Assembly (NCBI GenBank): GCA_027040375.1
Contig: JALUMJ010000204.1
Span: forward strand, 1-21,625
Length of the DNA: 21,625 bases
Direction: 5' to 3'
Source of the DNA: Campylobacteraceae bacterium
GTDB taxonomy: Bacteria; Campylobacterota; Campylobacteria; Campylobacterales; Sulfurospirillaceae
The translations under genes were made by a program, and so were the position numbers. The notes beneath the pieces are model-generated. The model saw only the letters and a list, made by a program, of their open reading frames with translations, ran no database searches and was not told where the DNA came from. Positions 5,254 to 13,203 of the stretch are shown piece after piece (the first letter of the stretch is position 1; every line of letters starts with the position of its first letter).

Positions 5254-7341
5254 AAAACTATTTTAGAAAAGAATTTTGGATTTAATGAATTTAGACCTCT
5301 TCAAAAACAAAGCATAGAGTCCATAATAAGTGGCAAAGATTCTCTTACTATTTTGCCTACAGGTGGAGGAAAGTCACTTTGTTATCAGCTTCCAGCCATC
5401 TACTTTAGAGATAAAATCACTGTTGTTATATCTCCTTTGATTGCACTTATAAATGACCAAGTTATCAATCTAAGGCTAAACAATATAAAAGCTGAGAAAC
5501 TTACAAGTGAACTTAATGGTGAGGAGATAAGTGAAGTTTATAAGAAGATTTATAATCACGAGATTTCTTTGCTTTATGTTTCACCTGAGCGTGCCAATAT
5601 GCAAAGTTTTAAGCAAATCTTGAGAGATGTAAATATCAGTTTTATCGTCATAGATGAGGCTCATTGTGTGAGTGAGTGGGGACATGAGTTTAGACCAGAT
5701 TATCGTAAGCTTAACTTCTTAAAAGAGGAGTTTCCTCACATACCCATCGCCGCATTTACGGCGACTGCTACAAATAAGGTAGCTAAAGATATAGTCAATT
5801 CTTTAAAATTGCAAAATCCGACTATGCTAAAGGGCAATTTCTTTAGAGAAAATCTTATCTTAAATGTTCAAAAAAGAGTTGGGAATGGCAGGGATAAGCT
5901 AGTAAGATTTTTAAAAAATTATAAAAATGAAAGTGGCATAGTTTATACTTTTACAAGAAAAGAGAGTGATGATATAGCCAAATTTTTACAAACTAAAAAG
6001 TTTCAAGCTCTCTCTTATCATGCGGGACTCAGTAGCGAAAAACGAAAAGCGGTGCAAGAAAGCTTTATAAAAGATGAATCGAAAATCATCGTAGCGACTA
6101 TCGCATTTGGTATGGGCATAGATAAGAGCAATGTTAGGTTTGTTGTGCATATGGATTTGCCAAAGAGTATAGAGGGGTATTATCAAGAGATTGGAAGAGC
6201 TGGCAGAGATGGACTTAAGAGCGAGTGCTTGCTTATGTATTCGATGAGTGATGTTATGCGAAAAAGTCAGCTTCTAAACTCTATAGAAGATGATAGATAT
6301 AGAAATATGGCGAAAAATAAGATAGAAGAGATGTACAACTATGCAAATAGTGCGTCTTGCAGGCATCAAACTTTGGCAGCATATTTTGAACAAGATATAG
6401 ATGAGTGTGAGCTCTCATGCGATAATTGTAAGAAAGAAAAAGTTGAAGAAGTGGATATAACCAAAGAATCAAGGATGTTTTTATCTGCGATTTACAGAAC
6501 CAAACAAAACTTTGGCGCAAATCACATAATAGATATATTGCGAGGCAGCAAAAATAAAAAAGTTTTGGATAATACTCATGATAAACTAAGCGTTTATGGT
6601 ATAGGCGAAAAGATAGGCAAGGGTAGCTGGGAGTTGATAATCGACAAACTTTTTGAAAAAAAAGCTATAGTTAGAGGTGAGCATAGAGAGCTGTTAATCA
6701 CAAATCTTGGAAGCAGACTTTTAAAGGGAGATGCCACTATTTTTGGAAGTCCTGAGATATATGAAAAAGAAGAAGATGTTTCAATAGAATCAAAAGATAT
6801 AGTGAAAGATGAAAATTTTGAAGTTTTACGAAGCTTAAGAGGTGAGCTTGCAAAAAAAGATGGGGTTCCAGCATATGTGATTTTCTCTGATGCCTCACTT
6901 AGTGAGATGGCTAAAAAACTTCCGATAGACAAGGACAGTTTTTTGAAGATAAACGGAGTTGGAGCTGTTAAACTAGAAAAATATGGCGAAGTTTTTTTAG
7001 AAAAATTAAAAGAGATGAAGCAAACAACTCTTAGTCAAACTGTGCAAAAGACTTTGGATTTGATTTTGGAAAACAAAACCATACAAGAGATGGCAAAGAG
7101 TCGAGAAGTAAGAGAATCTACTATATTAAATCATCTAAAAATCATCTCAAAAGCAAATAAAATAGAAAAAGATTTGTTGCAAAAACTCATAAACGAATAT
7201 TTGCAAACTATACCACAAGATTTTCAAGAATGGTTTAAAAAAGGAGTAGAAAAAATTTCTGATTTTGAACTTTTTAAATCATATTTGTATTCACTAAATA
7301 ATATAGAAGAGATTGAACTTGAAAAGTTGATTAAACTTTAA
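5251..7341 (+). CDS. recQ: ATP-dependent DNA helicase RecQ, probable ATC start
   Basis: About 696 residues, a 3'-5' superfamily 2 helicase acting in recombination repair and restart of stalled forks. Numbering from the ATC at 5251: motif 0 FRPLQ near 14-18, Walker A TGGGKS 37-42, DEAH 135-138, motif VI QEIGRAGRDG from 312, zinc-site cysteines C370, C386, C390 and C393, a winged-helix region, an HRDC domain near 520-590 and a C-terminal helix-turn-helix-like segment. The first standard start codon, TTG at 5353, would delete motif 0 and begin at the Walker A loop. The frame is open back to 5233 with no ATG, GTG or TTG, but AAGGGA (5239-5244) sits 6 nt before the ATC. The family identity is firm; the exact start is inferred. 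Confidence 0.9.
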   Translation: MKTILEKNFGFNEFRPLQKQSIESIISGKDSLTILPTGGGKSLCYQLPAIYFRDKITVVISPLIALINDQVINLRLNNIKAEKLTSELNGEEISEVYKKIYNHEISLLYVSPERANMQSFKQILRDVNISFIVIDEAHCVSEWGHEFRPDYRKLNFLKEEFPHIPIAAFTATATNKVAKDIVNSLKLQNPTMLKGNFFRENLILNVQKRVGNGRDKLVRFLKNYKNESGIVYTFTRKESDDIAKFLQTKKFQALSYHAGLSSEKRKAVQESFIKDESKIIVATIAFGMGIDKSNVRFVVHMDLPKSIEGYYQEIGRAGRDGLKSECLLMYSMSDVMRKSQLLNSIEDDRYRNMAKNKIEEMYNYANSASCRHQTLAAYFEQDIDECELSCDNCKKEKVEEVDITKESRMFLSAIYRTKQNFGANHIIDILRGSKNKKVLDNTHDKLSVYGIGEKIGKGSWELIIDKLFEKKAIVRGEHRELLITNLGSRLLKGDATIFGSPEIYEKEEDVSIESKDIVKDENFEVLRSLRGELAKKDGVPAYVIFSDASLSEMAKKLPIDKDSFLKINGVGAVKLEKYGEVFLEKLKEMKQTTLSQTVQKTLDLILENKTIQEMAKSREVRESTILNHLKIISKANKIEKDLLQKLINEYLQTIPQDFQEWFKKGVEKISDFELFKSYLYSLNNIEEIELEKLIKL

Positions 7342-7353
7342 ACATTAAAAAAG

Positions 7354-7359
7354 TATAAT
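7354..7359 (+). promoter_or_regulatory. Promoter -10 of ompA-like gene
   Basis: TATAAT in an A-rich context, with a start of transcription expected near 7366. The leader carries a strong ribosome binding site, AAGGAAGAG (7384-7392), just before the ATG at 7395. Eight bases of this leader (AAAAAGGA) are complementary to the predicted small RNA's TCCTTTTT segment. Confidence 0.6.
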
Positions 7360-7394
7360 AAGCACTTAATCATAAAATTAAAAAAGGAAGAGAG

Positions 7395-8570
7395 ATGAAA
7401 AAGATATTAACATCAGTTTTGTTATTGAGTAGTTTAGCGTTTGCTAGTAATTATAAATATGAAATTACACCAACTATAGGTGGAGTTATACCAGAGGGTA
7501 ATTTGGATTTAAGTAATCAATTAAGCTATGGTTTGAGATTTGGAATAAATCTAGATTCTGTGATAGACCAAATAGAGTTTGGTTTTGAGAGAAGTGACAA
7601 TGTTGATTATGATAATTCAACAGCAAATACAGATATAAACAGATACTTTGTAAATGCTATTAAATATTATCCACTCCGAGATAAGTTATCATTGTATTCT
7701 CTTGTAGGTGTTGGATATGAAAGCATAAAAAATGAAATGTTTAACAATGATGATAGTGGATTTTTTAATTATGGTTTAGGGTTAAAGTATAAGGTAGCAG
7801 ATAATTTTTCTCTAAGAGCTGAAGTAAGACATGCTATCAAGTTTGACCACGGAGACAATAATCTTTTCTATACTATAGGATTTGCGATTCCTTTTGGGAA
7901 AAAAGCTGAACCTATAGCAAAAGTTGAGCCAAAACCAGCTCCTGCGCCTGTGATAGTTCCAATAGGTGATGATGATAAAGATGGAGTAAATAATAACAAT
8001 GACATTTGTCCAAATACTCCAATGGGTGTAAAAGTAGATGAAAAGGGTTGCGAATTAGATAGTGATCATGATGGTGTGGTTAATAGTAGAGATATATGTC
8101 CAAATACTCCAGCAGGCGTAAAGGTTGATGCAAAAGGTTGTGAGTTGGACAGTGACGCAGACGGTATCGTTAATAGTCAAGACTTATGTCCAAATACTCC
8201 AGTGGGAAATGTTGTAAATAGTGACGGTTGTGTAAAAGTTATACATCTACATGTAACTTTTGATACAAATAAAGCGGATATACCTAGTGAATATATGATG
8301 CAAATAAGAAAAGTTGCTGATTTTATGAATTTAAACCCTGATTATAAAGTAATTTTAGAGGGAAATACAGACTCAAGAGGAAGTGAAAAATATAATATGA
8401 AACTTTCTCTAATGAGAGCAAATGCTGTTTCGGATGCTTTAGAGAATCTTGGTATTAAGAGCGATAGAATCACCGCTAAAGGATTAGGGGAACTAAATCC
8501 AATAGAGAGTAATAGCAATAAAGAAGGCAGAGCTCAAAATAGAAGAGTAGATGCAAAATTTACAAAATAG
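7395..8570 (+). CDS. OmpA-family outer-membrane protein, CadF-like, with calcium-type repeats
   Basis: A 391-residue outer-membrane protein. The signal peptide MKKILTSVLLLSSLAFA is cut after residue 17. Residues about 19-172 form an OmpA-type eight-stranded barrel that resembles Campylobacter jejuni CadF (YEITPTIGG, EGNLDL, a QIEFGFER-type strand). A Pro/Lys linker follows, then three 30-residue repeats of the thrombospondin type 3 kind (DxDxDG, CPNTP and GC motifs, cysteines at 205, 235 and 265), and from about 278 a peptidoglycan-binding OmpA domain with NTDSRGSEKYNMKLS and NRRVDAKF. It links the outer membrane to the cell wall and may act as a porin or adhesin; CadF binds fibronectin, but that activity cannot be assumed here. 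CadF as I recall it lacks such a long repeat set. It has its own promoter and is followed closely by mscS. Confidence 0.92.
   Translation: MKKILTSVLLLSSLAFASNYKYEITPTIGGVIPEGNLDLSNQLSYGLRFGINLDSVIDQIEFGFERSDNVDYDNSTANTDINRYFVNAIKYYPLRDKLSLYSLVGVGYESIKNEMFNNDDSGFFNYGLGLKYKVADNFSLRAEVRHAIKFDHGDNNLFYTIGFAIPFGKKAEPIAKVEPKPAPAPVIVPIGDDDKDGVNNNNDICPNTPMGVKVDEKGCELDSDHDGVVNSRDICPNTPAGVKVDAKGCELDSDADGIVNSQDLCPNTPVGNVVNSDGCVKVIHLHVTFDTNKADIPSEYMMQIRKVADFMNLNPDYKVILEGNTDSRGSEKYNMKLSLMRANAVSDALENLGIKSDRITAKGLGELNPIESNSNKEGRAQNRRVDAKFTK
7968..8237 (+). repeat. Three tandem 90-bp repeats inside the ompA-like gene
   Basis: Units 7968-8057, 8058-8147 and 8148-8237 share a common frame and each encodes D-x-D-x-DG-(V/I)-x-N-x-x-D-x-CPNTP followed by a GC. 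The stretch TGTCCAAATACTCCA recurs exactly at 8007, 8097 and 8187. A unit of exactly 30 codons allows gain or loss of repeats without a frameshift. Confidence 0.93.
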
Positions 8571-8578
8571 GATAAAAG

Positions 8579-9382
8579 ATGAATTTTAATTTAGATACAG
8601 TTACAGCTTTTATAAGTCTTTATGGTTTAAAACTTATAGCCGCTGTTCTTATATTTTATATTGGTAGGATAGTTGCAAAAATATTAACAAATTTCTCAAA
8701 AAAAGCGATGAGAAAAGCTAACTTGGATGAAACTATAATAAGATTTGGCGGCAATGTAATATACGGCGGGTTGATGGTTTTTATCATCCTCGCAGCCTTA
8801 AGCAAACTTGGGATAAATACAAATTCTTTCATAGCTATTCTTGGTGCTGCTGGTTTAGCAGTTGGCTTGGCATTTCAAGGAACTTTGTCAAATCTTGGAG
8901 CTGGAGTTTTACTTGTTTTCTTTAGACCGTTTAATGTTGGTGATTTTATAAATGGAGCTGGAGAGAGTGGCGTGGTTGAAGAGATAAATCTTTTTAGCAC
9001 ACTACTTAAAACAGGAGATAATAAACAAATAATCATACCAAATTCATCTATAATAGGTGGCAATATCACAAACTTTTCAGCAAAAGAGACAAGAAGAGTG
9101 GATTTTGTTTTTGGTATAGGATATGATGATGATCTTAAATTGGCAAAAACTACCTTGGAAGAAATTATAAATGCAGATGATAGGGTTCTAAAAGAGCCAG
9201 CTGCTTTTGTAGCTGTTAGTGAATTAGCTGATAGCAGTGTGAATTTTGTAGTTAGAGCATGGGCTAAAAGTGAAGATTATTGGGGAGTTCATTTTGATAC
9301 GATAGAAAAAGTCAAACTTTCTTTTGATGAGAAAAATATCTCTATCCCTTACCCACAGATGGATGTGCATCAAGATAAATAA
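8579..9382 (+). CDS. mscS: Small-conductance mechanosensitive channel MscS
   Basis: A 267-residue inner-membrane channel that opens under membrane tension to release solutes during hypo-osmotic shock. There are hydrophobic helices near 10-28 and 60-80, then the diagnostic pore-lining TM3, GAAGLAVGLAFQGTLSNLGAG (90-110), almost the same as in E. coli MscS. This is followed by the beta domain entry FFRPFNVGDFI, IPNSSIIGGNITNFS, and the C-terminal alpha/beta domain ending IPYPQMDVH, a hallmark of the family. Its length is close to the 286 residues of E. coli MscS, slightly shorter at both ends. The ATG lies 8 bases after the ompA-like stop with AGGA overlapping that stop codon, so the two are probably cotranscribed; both concern the cell envelope. 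Confidence 0.95.
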   Translation: MNFNLDTVTAFISLYGLKLIAAVLIFYIGRIVAKILTNFSKKAMRKANLDETIIRFGGNVIYGGLMVFIILAALSKLGINTNSFIAILGAAGLAVGLAFQGTLSNLGAGVLLVFFRPFNVGDFINGAGESGVVEEINLFSTLLKTGDNKQIIIPNSSIIGGNITNFSAKETRRVDFVFGIGYDDDLKLAKTTLEEIINADDRVLKEPAAFVAVSELADSSVNFVVRAWAKSEDYWGVHFDTIEKVKLSFDEKNISIPYPQMDVHQDK

Positions 9383-9385
9383 ACC

Positions 9386-9409
9386 ATAGGGGAGCTTTTG
9401 CTCTCCTAT
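9386..9409. terminator. Bidirectional terminator between mscS and the aspartoacylase-like gene
   Basis: ATAGGGGAGC (9386-9395), loop TTTT and GCTCTCCTAT (9400-9409) form a 10-bp stem with one G-T pair. The two genes converge here and the right arm overlaps the stop codon of the minus-strand gene. The T-rich flank is short (ATAATTTAAT) on the plus side. Confidence 0.7.
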
Positions 9410-10296
9410 AATTTAATATTCTCTTTTTTAGTCAAACACATGGCAAAACCTTTTTCATAGTATGCTGCTTCATTGATAAAAAGTGCATACATTTTTTCAT
9501 CTTCTTCATAATTTATAATTTCACCATCAAGTGTGATAAAAAGTGGATCACCTTTACTTAATTTATAATATCCGTTGTCTTGTAGATTTGGATGAACCGT
9601 TGCATTTAGTTCGCCATCTTCGCCTCTTGGAAAATCAACTAACTTTATATGATCAAAAATCTCAATGTTTTTGTATCTTTTTTCTAATTTACTAGTATTT
9701 AATTTTTCAAAAAAATCAAGTATATGCCCAATCAATTTTTCTGTTTCAAAAAACAAATCAGCTCTTAATACACCTTGTGGAATCGGACCTACTTCTATGG
9801 CAAAACCCTCTTTTGTGATAGAGTTCACGAAAGATACCTCTTTTGTATCACCTCTCCATCTAAAAACATGAAGATTTGGCACCATCTCTTTTAGGTAAGC
9901 GGCAACTTGCCAAGTAAGGTTGTTATCATTATCGATAACCAAAGAAAGCCCCATGTCAGAAGTCGTAGAGTGCAAATCAACTATAAAATCAACATTTGTT
10001 TTTATCGCTCCTTTTGGTCCAAGTTTTTCGTTTATATTTTTTGCAAGAATATCTTCATAAGTATATTTTTCGCTATTACATAAATCATTTTTGATAAAAG
10101 CCCTATTTAAATCTTTATCCACATATCTAGTACATTGGTGCATAGCTCCCACATTTGTATGCATAAAAATAGTCTCGAAGCTATCTCTTTTTACTAGAGT
10201 TGGATTTTTTTTAAATTTATTGATGAGGTAAACCCCAGTCAATTCATTTCCATGTGTTCCTCCAGTAATTGCTACTTTTTTGATTTGCTTGGGCAT
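9406..10296 (-). CDS. Aspartoacylase-like N-acyl amino acid amidohydrolase (AspA/AstE family)
   Basis: A 296-residue cytoplasmic zinc amidohydrolase strikingly similar to human aspartoacylase, which splits N-acetylaspartate into acetate and aspartate. Zinc ligands are H15 and E18 (GGTHGNELTGV) and H109 (DLHSTT). Substrate and catalytic residues present are R57, D62, N64 and R65 (DLNRAF), the general base E168 (AIEVGPIPQGVLRAD) and Y279/Y280 in NEAAYYEK; HPNLQD is also conserved. By eye, the residue aligned with human Arg168, which contacts the substrate, is Asn158, so the substrate may differ. The alternatives, succinylglutamate desuccinylase (AstE) and the ectoine-pathway deacetylase DoeB, fit less well. 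It is transcribed divergently from the M20 peptidase-Dpp importer operon, which suggests a common pathway. Confidence 0.87.
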   Translation of the reverse strand: MPKQIKKVAITGGTHGNELTGVYLINKFKKNPTLVKRDSFETIFMHTNVGAMHQCTRYVDKDLNRAFIKNDLCNSEKYTYEDILAKNINEKLGPKGAIKTNVDFIVDLHSTTSDMGLSLVIDNDNNLTWQVAAYLKEMVPNLHVFRWRGDTKEVSFVNSITKEGFAIEVGPIPQGVLRADLFFETEKLIGHILDFFEKLNTSKLEKRYKNIEIFDHIKLVDFPRGEDGELNATVHPNLQDNGYYKLSKGDPLFITLDGEIINYEEDEKMYALFINEAAYYEKGFAMCLTKKENIKL

Positions 10297-10310
10297 ATTT
10301 TGCTCCTGTA

Positions 10311-10330
10311 AATTTTATTATAAAATTATA
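10311..10330 (-). promoter_or_regulatory. Promoter of the aspartoacylase-like gene with an overlapping palindrome
   Basis: On the minus strand TATAAT occupies 10330 to 10325, placing the start of transcription near 10318, followed by AGGAG just before the ATG. A perfect dyad AATTTTAT-T-ATAAAATT (10311-10327) overlaps the -10 box and start site, a typical position for a repressor site; in such A/T-rich DNA it could also be chance. Confidence 0.5.
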
Positions 10331-10372
10331 TCGTAAAAAAGTAACATTGTTTCAAAATAGTTTGAATATTTT

Positions 10373-10419
10373 CTAGGATTAAGGGGTTACTTACCTAGTT
10401 TTAGACATAATTTATACAG
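10373..10419 (+). promoter_or_regulatory. Probable promoter region of the M20-dpp operon
   Basis: Between the divergent genes, CTAGG (10373-10377) and CCTAG (10394-10398) form a spaced dyad around a G/C-richer island in otherwise A/T-rich DNA. CATAAT (10407-10412) is the best -10 candidate, and would start transcription near 10419. The leader carries AAGGGAGG (10431-10438). The -10 call is weak; the dyad is an inferred operator at most. Confidence 0.35.
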
Positions 10420-10447
10420 AATCGCCATACAAGGGAGGATGCTGCTA

Positions 10448-11620
10448 ATGGAAGAAAAAATAGATGATTTATTAAAAGATAAAACATCGCAGATATATAA
10501 AAATTTTGAAGATATTGTAAATATCAATAGTTTTTCATCTAACGCTGAGGGAATAGATAAAGTTTTAAACCAAATAGTAAAGATTGCTTCAAGCCTTGAT
10601 ATTCCGTTGCAAACTGTATATTCTAGTAAAAAAGTCAGACCACATCTAATGTATGGTAAAGATAAAAAAGATGACTATTATGCATTTATTGGACATTTTG
10701 ACACTGTCCACTCACCAAAAAGTGATTTTAAAACCATGAGTGAAGTTGACGGGCTTTTAAAGGGTCCGGGAACCAATGATATGAAAGCAGGGCTCATAGT
10801 TGCACTCTACTCTTTTTATATATTACAACGATTATATCCAGATGCTCAATTGCCATTTAAAATACTGTTTAACTCAGATGAAGAGACAGGTTCAGGGGAT
10901 TCTAGAGAGATAATCGAAAACGAATTTAAAGGAGCACTTGCCGCATTTGTATTTGAACCAGGTCGTCCAAACGGTGAGATTGTGACAAGGCGAAAAGGCA
11001 TAGCAAGTCTTGATATAGAGGTGATTGGAAAACCAGCTCACTCTGGAGTTGAACCATGGGAGGGTATAAACTCTATACTTGGGGCTTGCGAAATCATACA
11101 AAAACTTGAAGCCTTAAATGACTATGAAAATGGTATTATAGTTGGTTGCAATGAGATAATCGGAGGAGTTGCTAGAAATGTAGTGCCAGCAAATACAAAG
11201 ATAGTTGTAGATGTTAGATTTTCGACTATGGCTCAACAAAAACAACTTTTTTCAGATATAGAAAATATTTTAACTTTAAAAAACTTGGCTGGAGCCAAAG
11301 TTAAGTATGATTTACATGTAAACAGACCTCCATTAGAAAAAAGTGAACAGAGCGATAGGCTAGCAAAATTATACATGGATATTTCAAATAGTATAGGTAT
11401 AAAATGTGAAGAAATAGCAACGGGCGGAGGATCAGATGGCAATTTTTTAAGTGCTATGGGAATCCCTGTAGTCGATGGTATGGGGGCAGTTGGAAACTTT
11501 AGTCATACAAAAAAAGAATTTATATACAAAGAGTCGCTTATATACAGAATAAAAATATTTGTTTTGTTTATGAGTCAATTATTAGACAATAAGGATACTA
11601 TTTCAAAGGAGAAAATATGA
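10448..11620 (+). CDS. M20-family zinc metallopeptidase / amidohydrolase (carboxypeptidase G2 type)
   Basis: A 390-residue cytoplasmic enzyme of the ArgE/DapE/ACY1/CPG2 family, which cleaves peptide or N-acyl amide bonds using two zinc ions. Expected ligands are visible: H83 (GHFDTVH), bridging D111 (GPGTNDMKAG), E146 with the general base E145 (SDEETGS), E170 (FEPGR) and H353 (FSHTKKEF). GKPAHSG with H198 marks the lid/dimerisation domain. No signal peptide. I chose the ATG at 10448 rather than the one at 10439 because AAGGGAGG ends at 10438, directly against the earlier codon. The stop codon overlaps the next gene's start (ATGA), so it leads the importer operon. Carboxypeptidase G2 relatives release C-terminal glutamate, but the substrate here is not determined. 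Confidence 0.9.
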   Translation: MEEKIDDLLKDKTSQIYKNFEDIVNINSFSSNAEGIDKVLNQIVKIASSLDIPLQTVYSSKKVRPHLMYGKDKKDDYYAFIGHFDTVHSPKSDFKTMSEVDGLLKGPGTNDMKAGLIVALYSFYILQRLYPDAQLPFKILFNSDEETGSGDSREIIENEFKGALAAFVFEPGRPNGEIVTRRKGIASLDIEVIGKPAHSGVEPWEGINSILGACEIIQKLEALNDYENGIIVGCNEIIGGVARNVVPANTKIVVDVRFSTMAQQKQLFSDIENILTLKNLAGAKVKYDLHVNRPPLEKSEQSDRLAKLYMDISNSIGIKCEEIATGGGSDGNFLSAMGIPVVDGMGAVGNFSHTKKEFIYKESLIYRIKIFVLFMSQLLDNKDTISKEKI

Positions 11621-13149
11621 AGAGATTATCAGTTGCAGTTGCCGCATTGGCATTAGTTGGTACGATGGGAGTTGCAAAAACTCTAAAGGTGGGGTTGGCC
11701 TCAGGTGCATACACTATGGATCCCCAAGCTTTCAATGAAACAGCAACAAATTCAATTTTGTCAAATATTTTTGATACATTGGTGCGTTTTGATGAAAATA
11801 TCCAAATTCACCCAGACTTGGCTGTGTCTTGGACTAATCCTGAGCCCAAAGTTTGGATTATAAAACTAAGAAAAGGTGTAAAATTTCATAATGGTAATAC
11901 CTTTAATGCAGATGATGTTCTATTTACATTTGATAGGATAAAAAATTGGAAAAAATCTGGCTTTAAAGGCAAAGTATCTATGATAGAGAAGGTTGAAAAG
12001 GTAGATGACTATACTGTGAAGTTTACAACCAAAAAAGCCTTTCCTGTGTTTTTAAGAAAACTTACCTATGTTAATATGCTTGATAAAGAGACAGATAGTG
12101 GTAAAAGTGATGAATGGATAGGGCTAAATCCTGTAGGAACTGGACCGTATAAATTTGTACTATGGAGAAAAGGTGATCAGATAAAATTTAAAGCAAATCC
12201 AAATTATTGGGCTGGTAAAGCAAAATTTGATGATTTGATTTTTAGAGTTCTTTCAAATAATGCTACTAGAACAGCTGCTATACTAAGTGGTGAGGTTGAT
12301 ATCATCAACAGAGTTCCAGTAGTTGATGTTAATAGAATCAAAAGTAATCCAAATTTAAACACTTTTGTAAAACCAGGTCTAAGACTTATATATCTACAGA
12401 TGGATCAATTTAGAGAAAAGACACCTTATGTTAAAAGTTCAACTGGCAAAAATCCTTTCTTGGATGTTAGAGTTAGGCGAGCGCTATATTATGGTATAAA
12501 TGAAGATGCTATCATCAAGTATATCATGAAAGGTTTTGCTGCACCTGCTGCTCAATTTCATCCTGATGTTGTTGTTGGCCATGACCCTAGTATCAAAAGA
12601 GCTAAATATAACCCTGCAAAAGCTAAAAAACTTTTAGCCCAGGCTGGATATCCAAATGGTTTTTCAGTAGTTCTTGATGCTCCAAATAATAGATATATAA
12701 ATGATGCTCAAATTGCTCAAGCAGTAGCTTCATCTTTGGCGAAAATCGGTATAAAAGTCAAAGTTAATGCTACTCCAAAATCATCATTTTTCCCAAAAAC
12801 AGGTAGGCAAGATACAAGCTTCTTCTTAATAGGATGGGCTAGTAGTGATGGTGATGGAAGCTCCATGCTAGATGGTGTTGTTCACTCCAAAGATGATGTT
12901 AAGGGTTATGGACGATATAACAATGGCAAATACTCAAATGCCGATGTTGATAGACTCATAGAAGAGAGTGATGCAAATATGAACCCAAAATCAAGAGTTA
13001 AAGAGATGAGAGATGCTCAACAAATTGCAATCGTAAAAGACCAAAGCATTATCCCTCTACACTACCAAGTTGATATTTATGCTAGCAGTAAAAAGATAAA
13101 ATTTATACCAAGAACAGATAGTAGAATCTGGGCGTATGATATCAAATAA
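11617..13149 (+). CDS. dppA: Dipeptide/oligopeptide-type ABC importer, periplasmic binding protein
   Basis: A 510-residue SBP_bac_5 family protein. The signal peptide ends near GVA (residue 20). Family landmarks are TMDPQAFNE, KLRKGVKFHNGNTFNADDVLFTFDR, NPVGTGPYKF, NPNYWAGKAKFDDLIFRV, VRVRRALYYGIN and a C-terminal YNNGKYSNADVDRLIEES. It captures the ligand in the periplasm and delivers it to the permease pair encoded downstream. It overlaps the M20 peptidase gene by four bases (ATGA) with AAAGGAG just upstream, so their production is coupled. A strong hairpin follows the gene and separates it from dppB. The symbol reflects the family; dipeptide specificity is not shown by the sequence, and related proteins carry oligopeptides, glutathione or metal chelates. 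Confidence 0.9.
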   Translation: MKRLSVAVAALALVGTMGVAKTLKVGLASGAYTMDPQAFNETATNSILSNIFDTLVRFDENIQIHPDLAVSWTNPEPKVWIIKLRKGVKFHNGNTFNADDVLFTFDRIKNWKKSGFKGKVSMIEKVEKVDDYTVKFTTKKAFPVFLRKLTYVNMLDKETDSGKSDEWIGLNPVGTGPYKFVLWRKGDQIKFKANPNYWAGKAKFDDLIFRVLSNNATRTAAILSGEVDIINRVPVVDVNRIKSNPNLNTFVKPGLRLIYLQMDQFREKTPYVKSSTGKNPFLDVRVRRALYYGINEDAIIKYIMKGFAAPAAQFHPDVVVGHDPSIKRAKYNPAKAKKLLAQAGYPNGFSVVLDAPNNRYINDAQIAQAVASSLAKIGIKVKVNATPKSSFFPKTGRQDTSFFLIGWASSDGDGSSMLDGVVHSKDDVKGYGRYNNGKYSNADVDRLIEESDANMNPKSRVKEMRDAQQIAIVKDQSIIPLHYQVDIYASSKKIKFIPRTDSRIWAYDIK

Positions 13150-13157
13150 GACAACTT

Positions 13158-13183
13158 TACCACCTCTACATGTAGAGGTGGTA
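13158..13183 (+). terminator. Strong intercistronic hairpin between dppA and dppB
   Basis: TACCACCTCTACA (13158-13170) and TGTAGAGGTGGTA (13171-13183) form a perfect 26-bp palindrome within the 54-base gap. It lacks a T tract (TTTCAG follows), so it is more likely a partial terminator or an mRNA 3'-end stabiliser that lets more binding protein than permease be made, as is common in importer operons. Confidence 0.6.
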
Positions 13184-13203
13184 TTTCAGAAGGTAAAATC
13201 AAT

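Noticed and set aside
5353..7341. recQ starting at TTG 5353
   Set aside because: It would begin at the Walker A loop and lack helicase motif 0, which is clearly encoded just upstream in the same frame.
7320..7345. Possible terminator after recQ (AAAGTT ... AACTTT)
   Set aside because: The stem is only six A/T-rich base pairs with no T tract and lies within the coding end; too weak to call.
8246..8260. Recurring TCTACATGTA-type motif (also near 1239 and 13165) as a dispersed regulatory repeat
   Set aside because: The shared core is short and self-complementary; two occurrences lie inside coding sequence, so chance is the simpler explanation.
9406..10296. Succinylglutamate desuccinylase (AstE) or ectoine-pathway DoeB
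   Set aside because: No arginine-succinyl or ectoine genes are nearby and the motifs (THGNELTGV, CTRYVDKDLNRAF, HPNLQD, NEAAYYEK) match aspartoacylase much more closely.
10439..10441. ATG 10439 as start of the M20 peptidase
   Set aside because: The Shine-Dalgarno AAGGGAGG ends on the preceding base, leaving no spacing; ATG 10448 has 9 bases.
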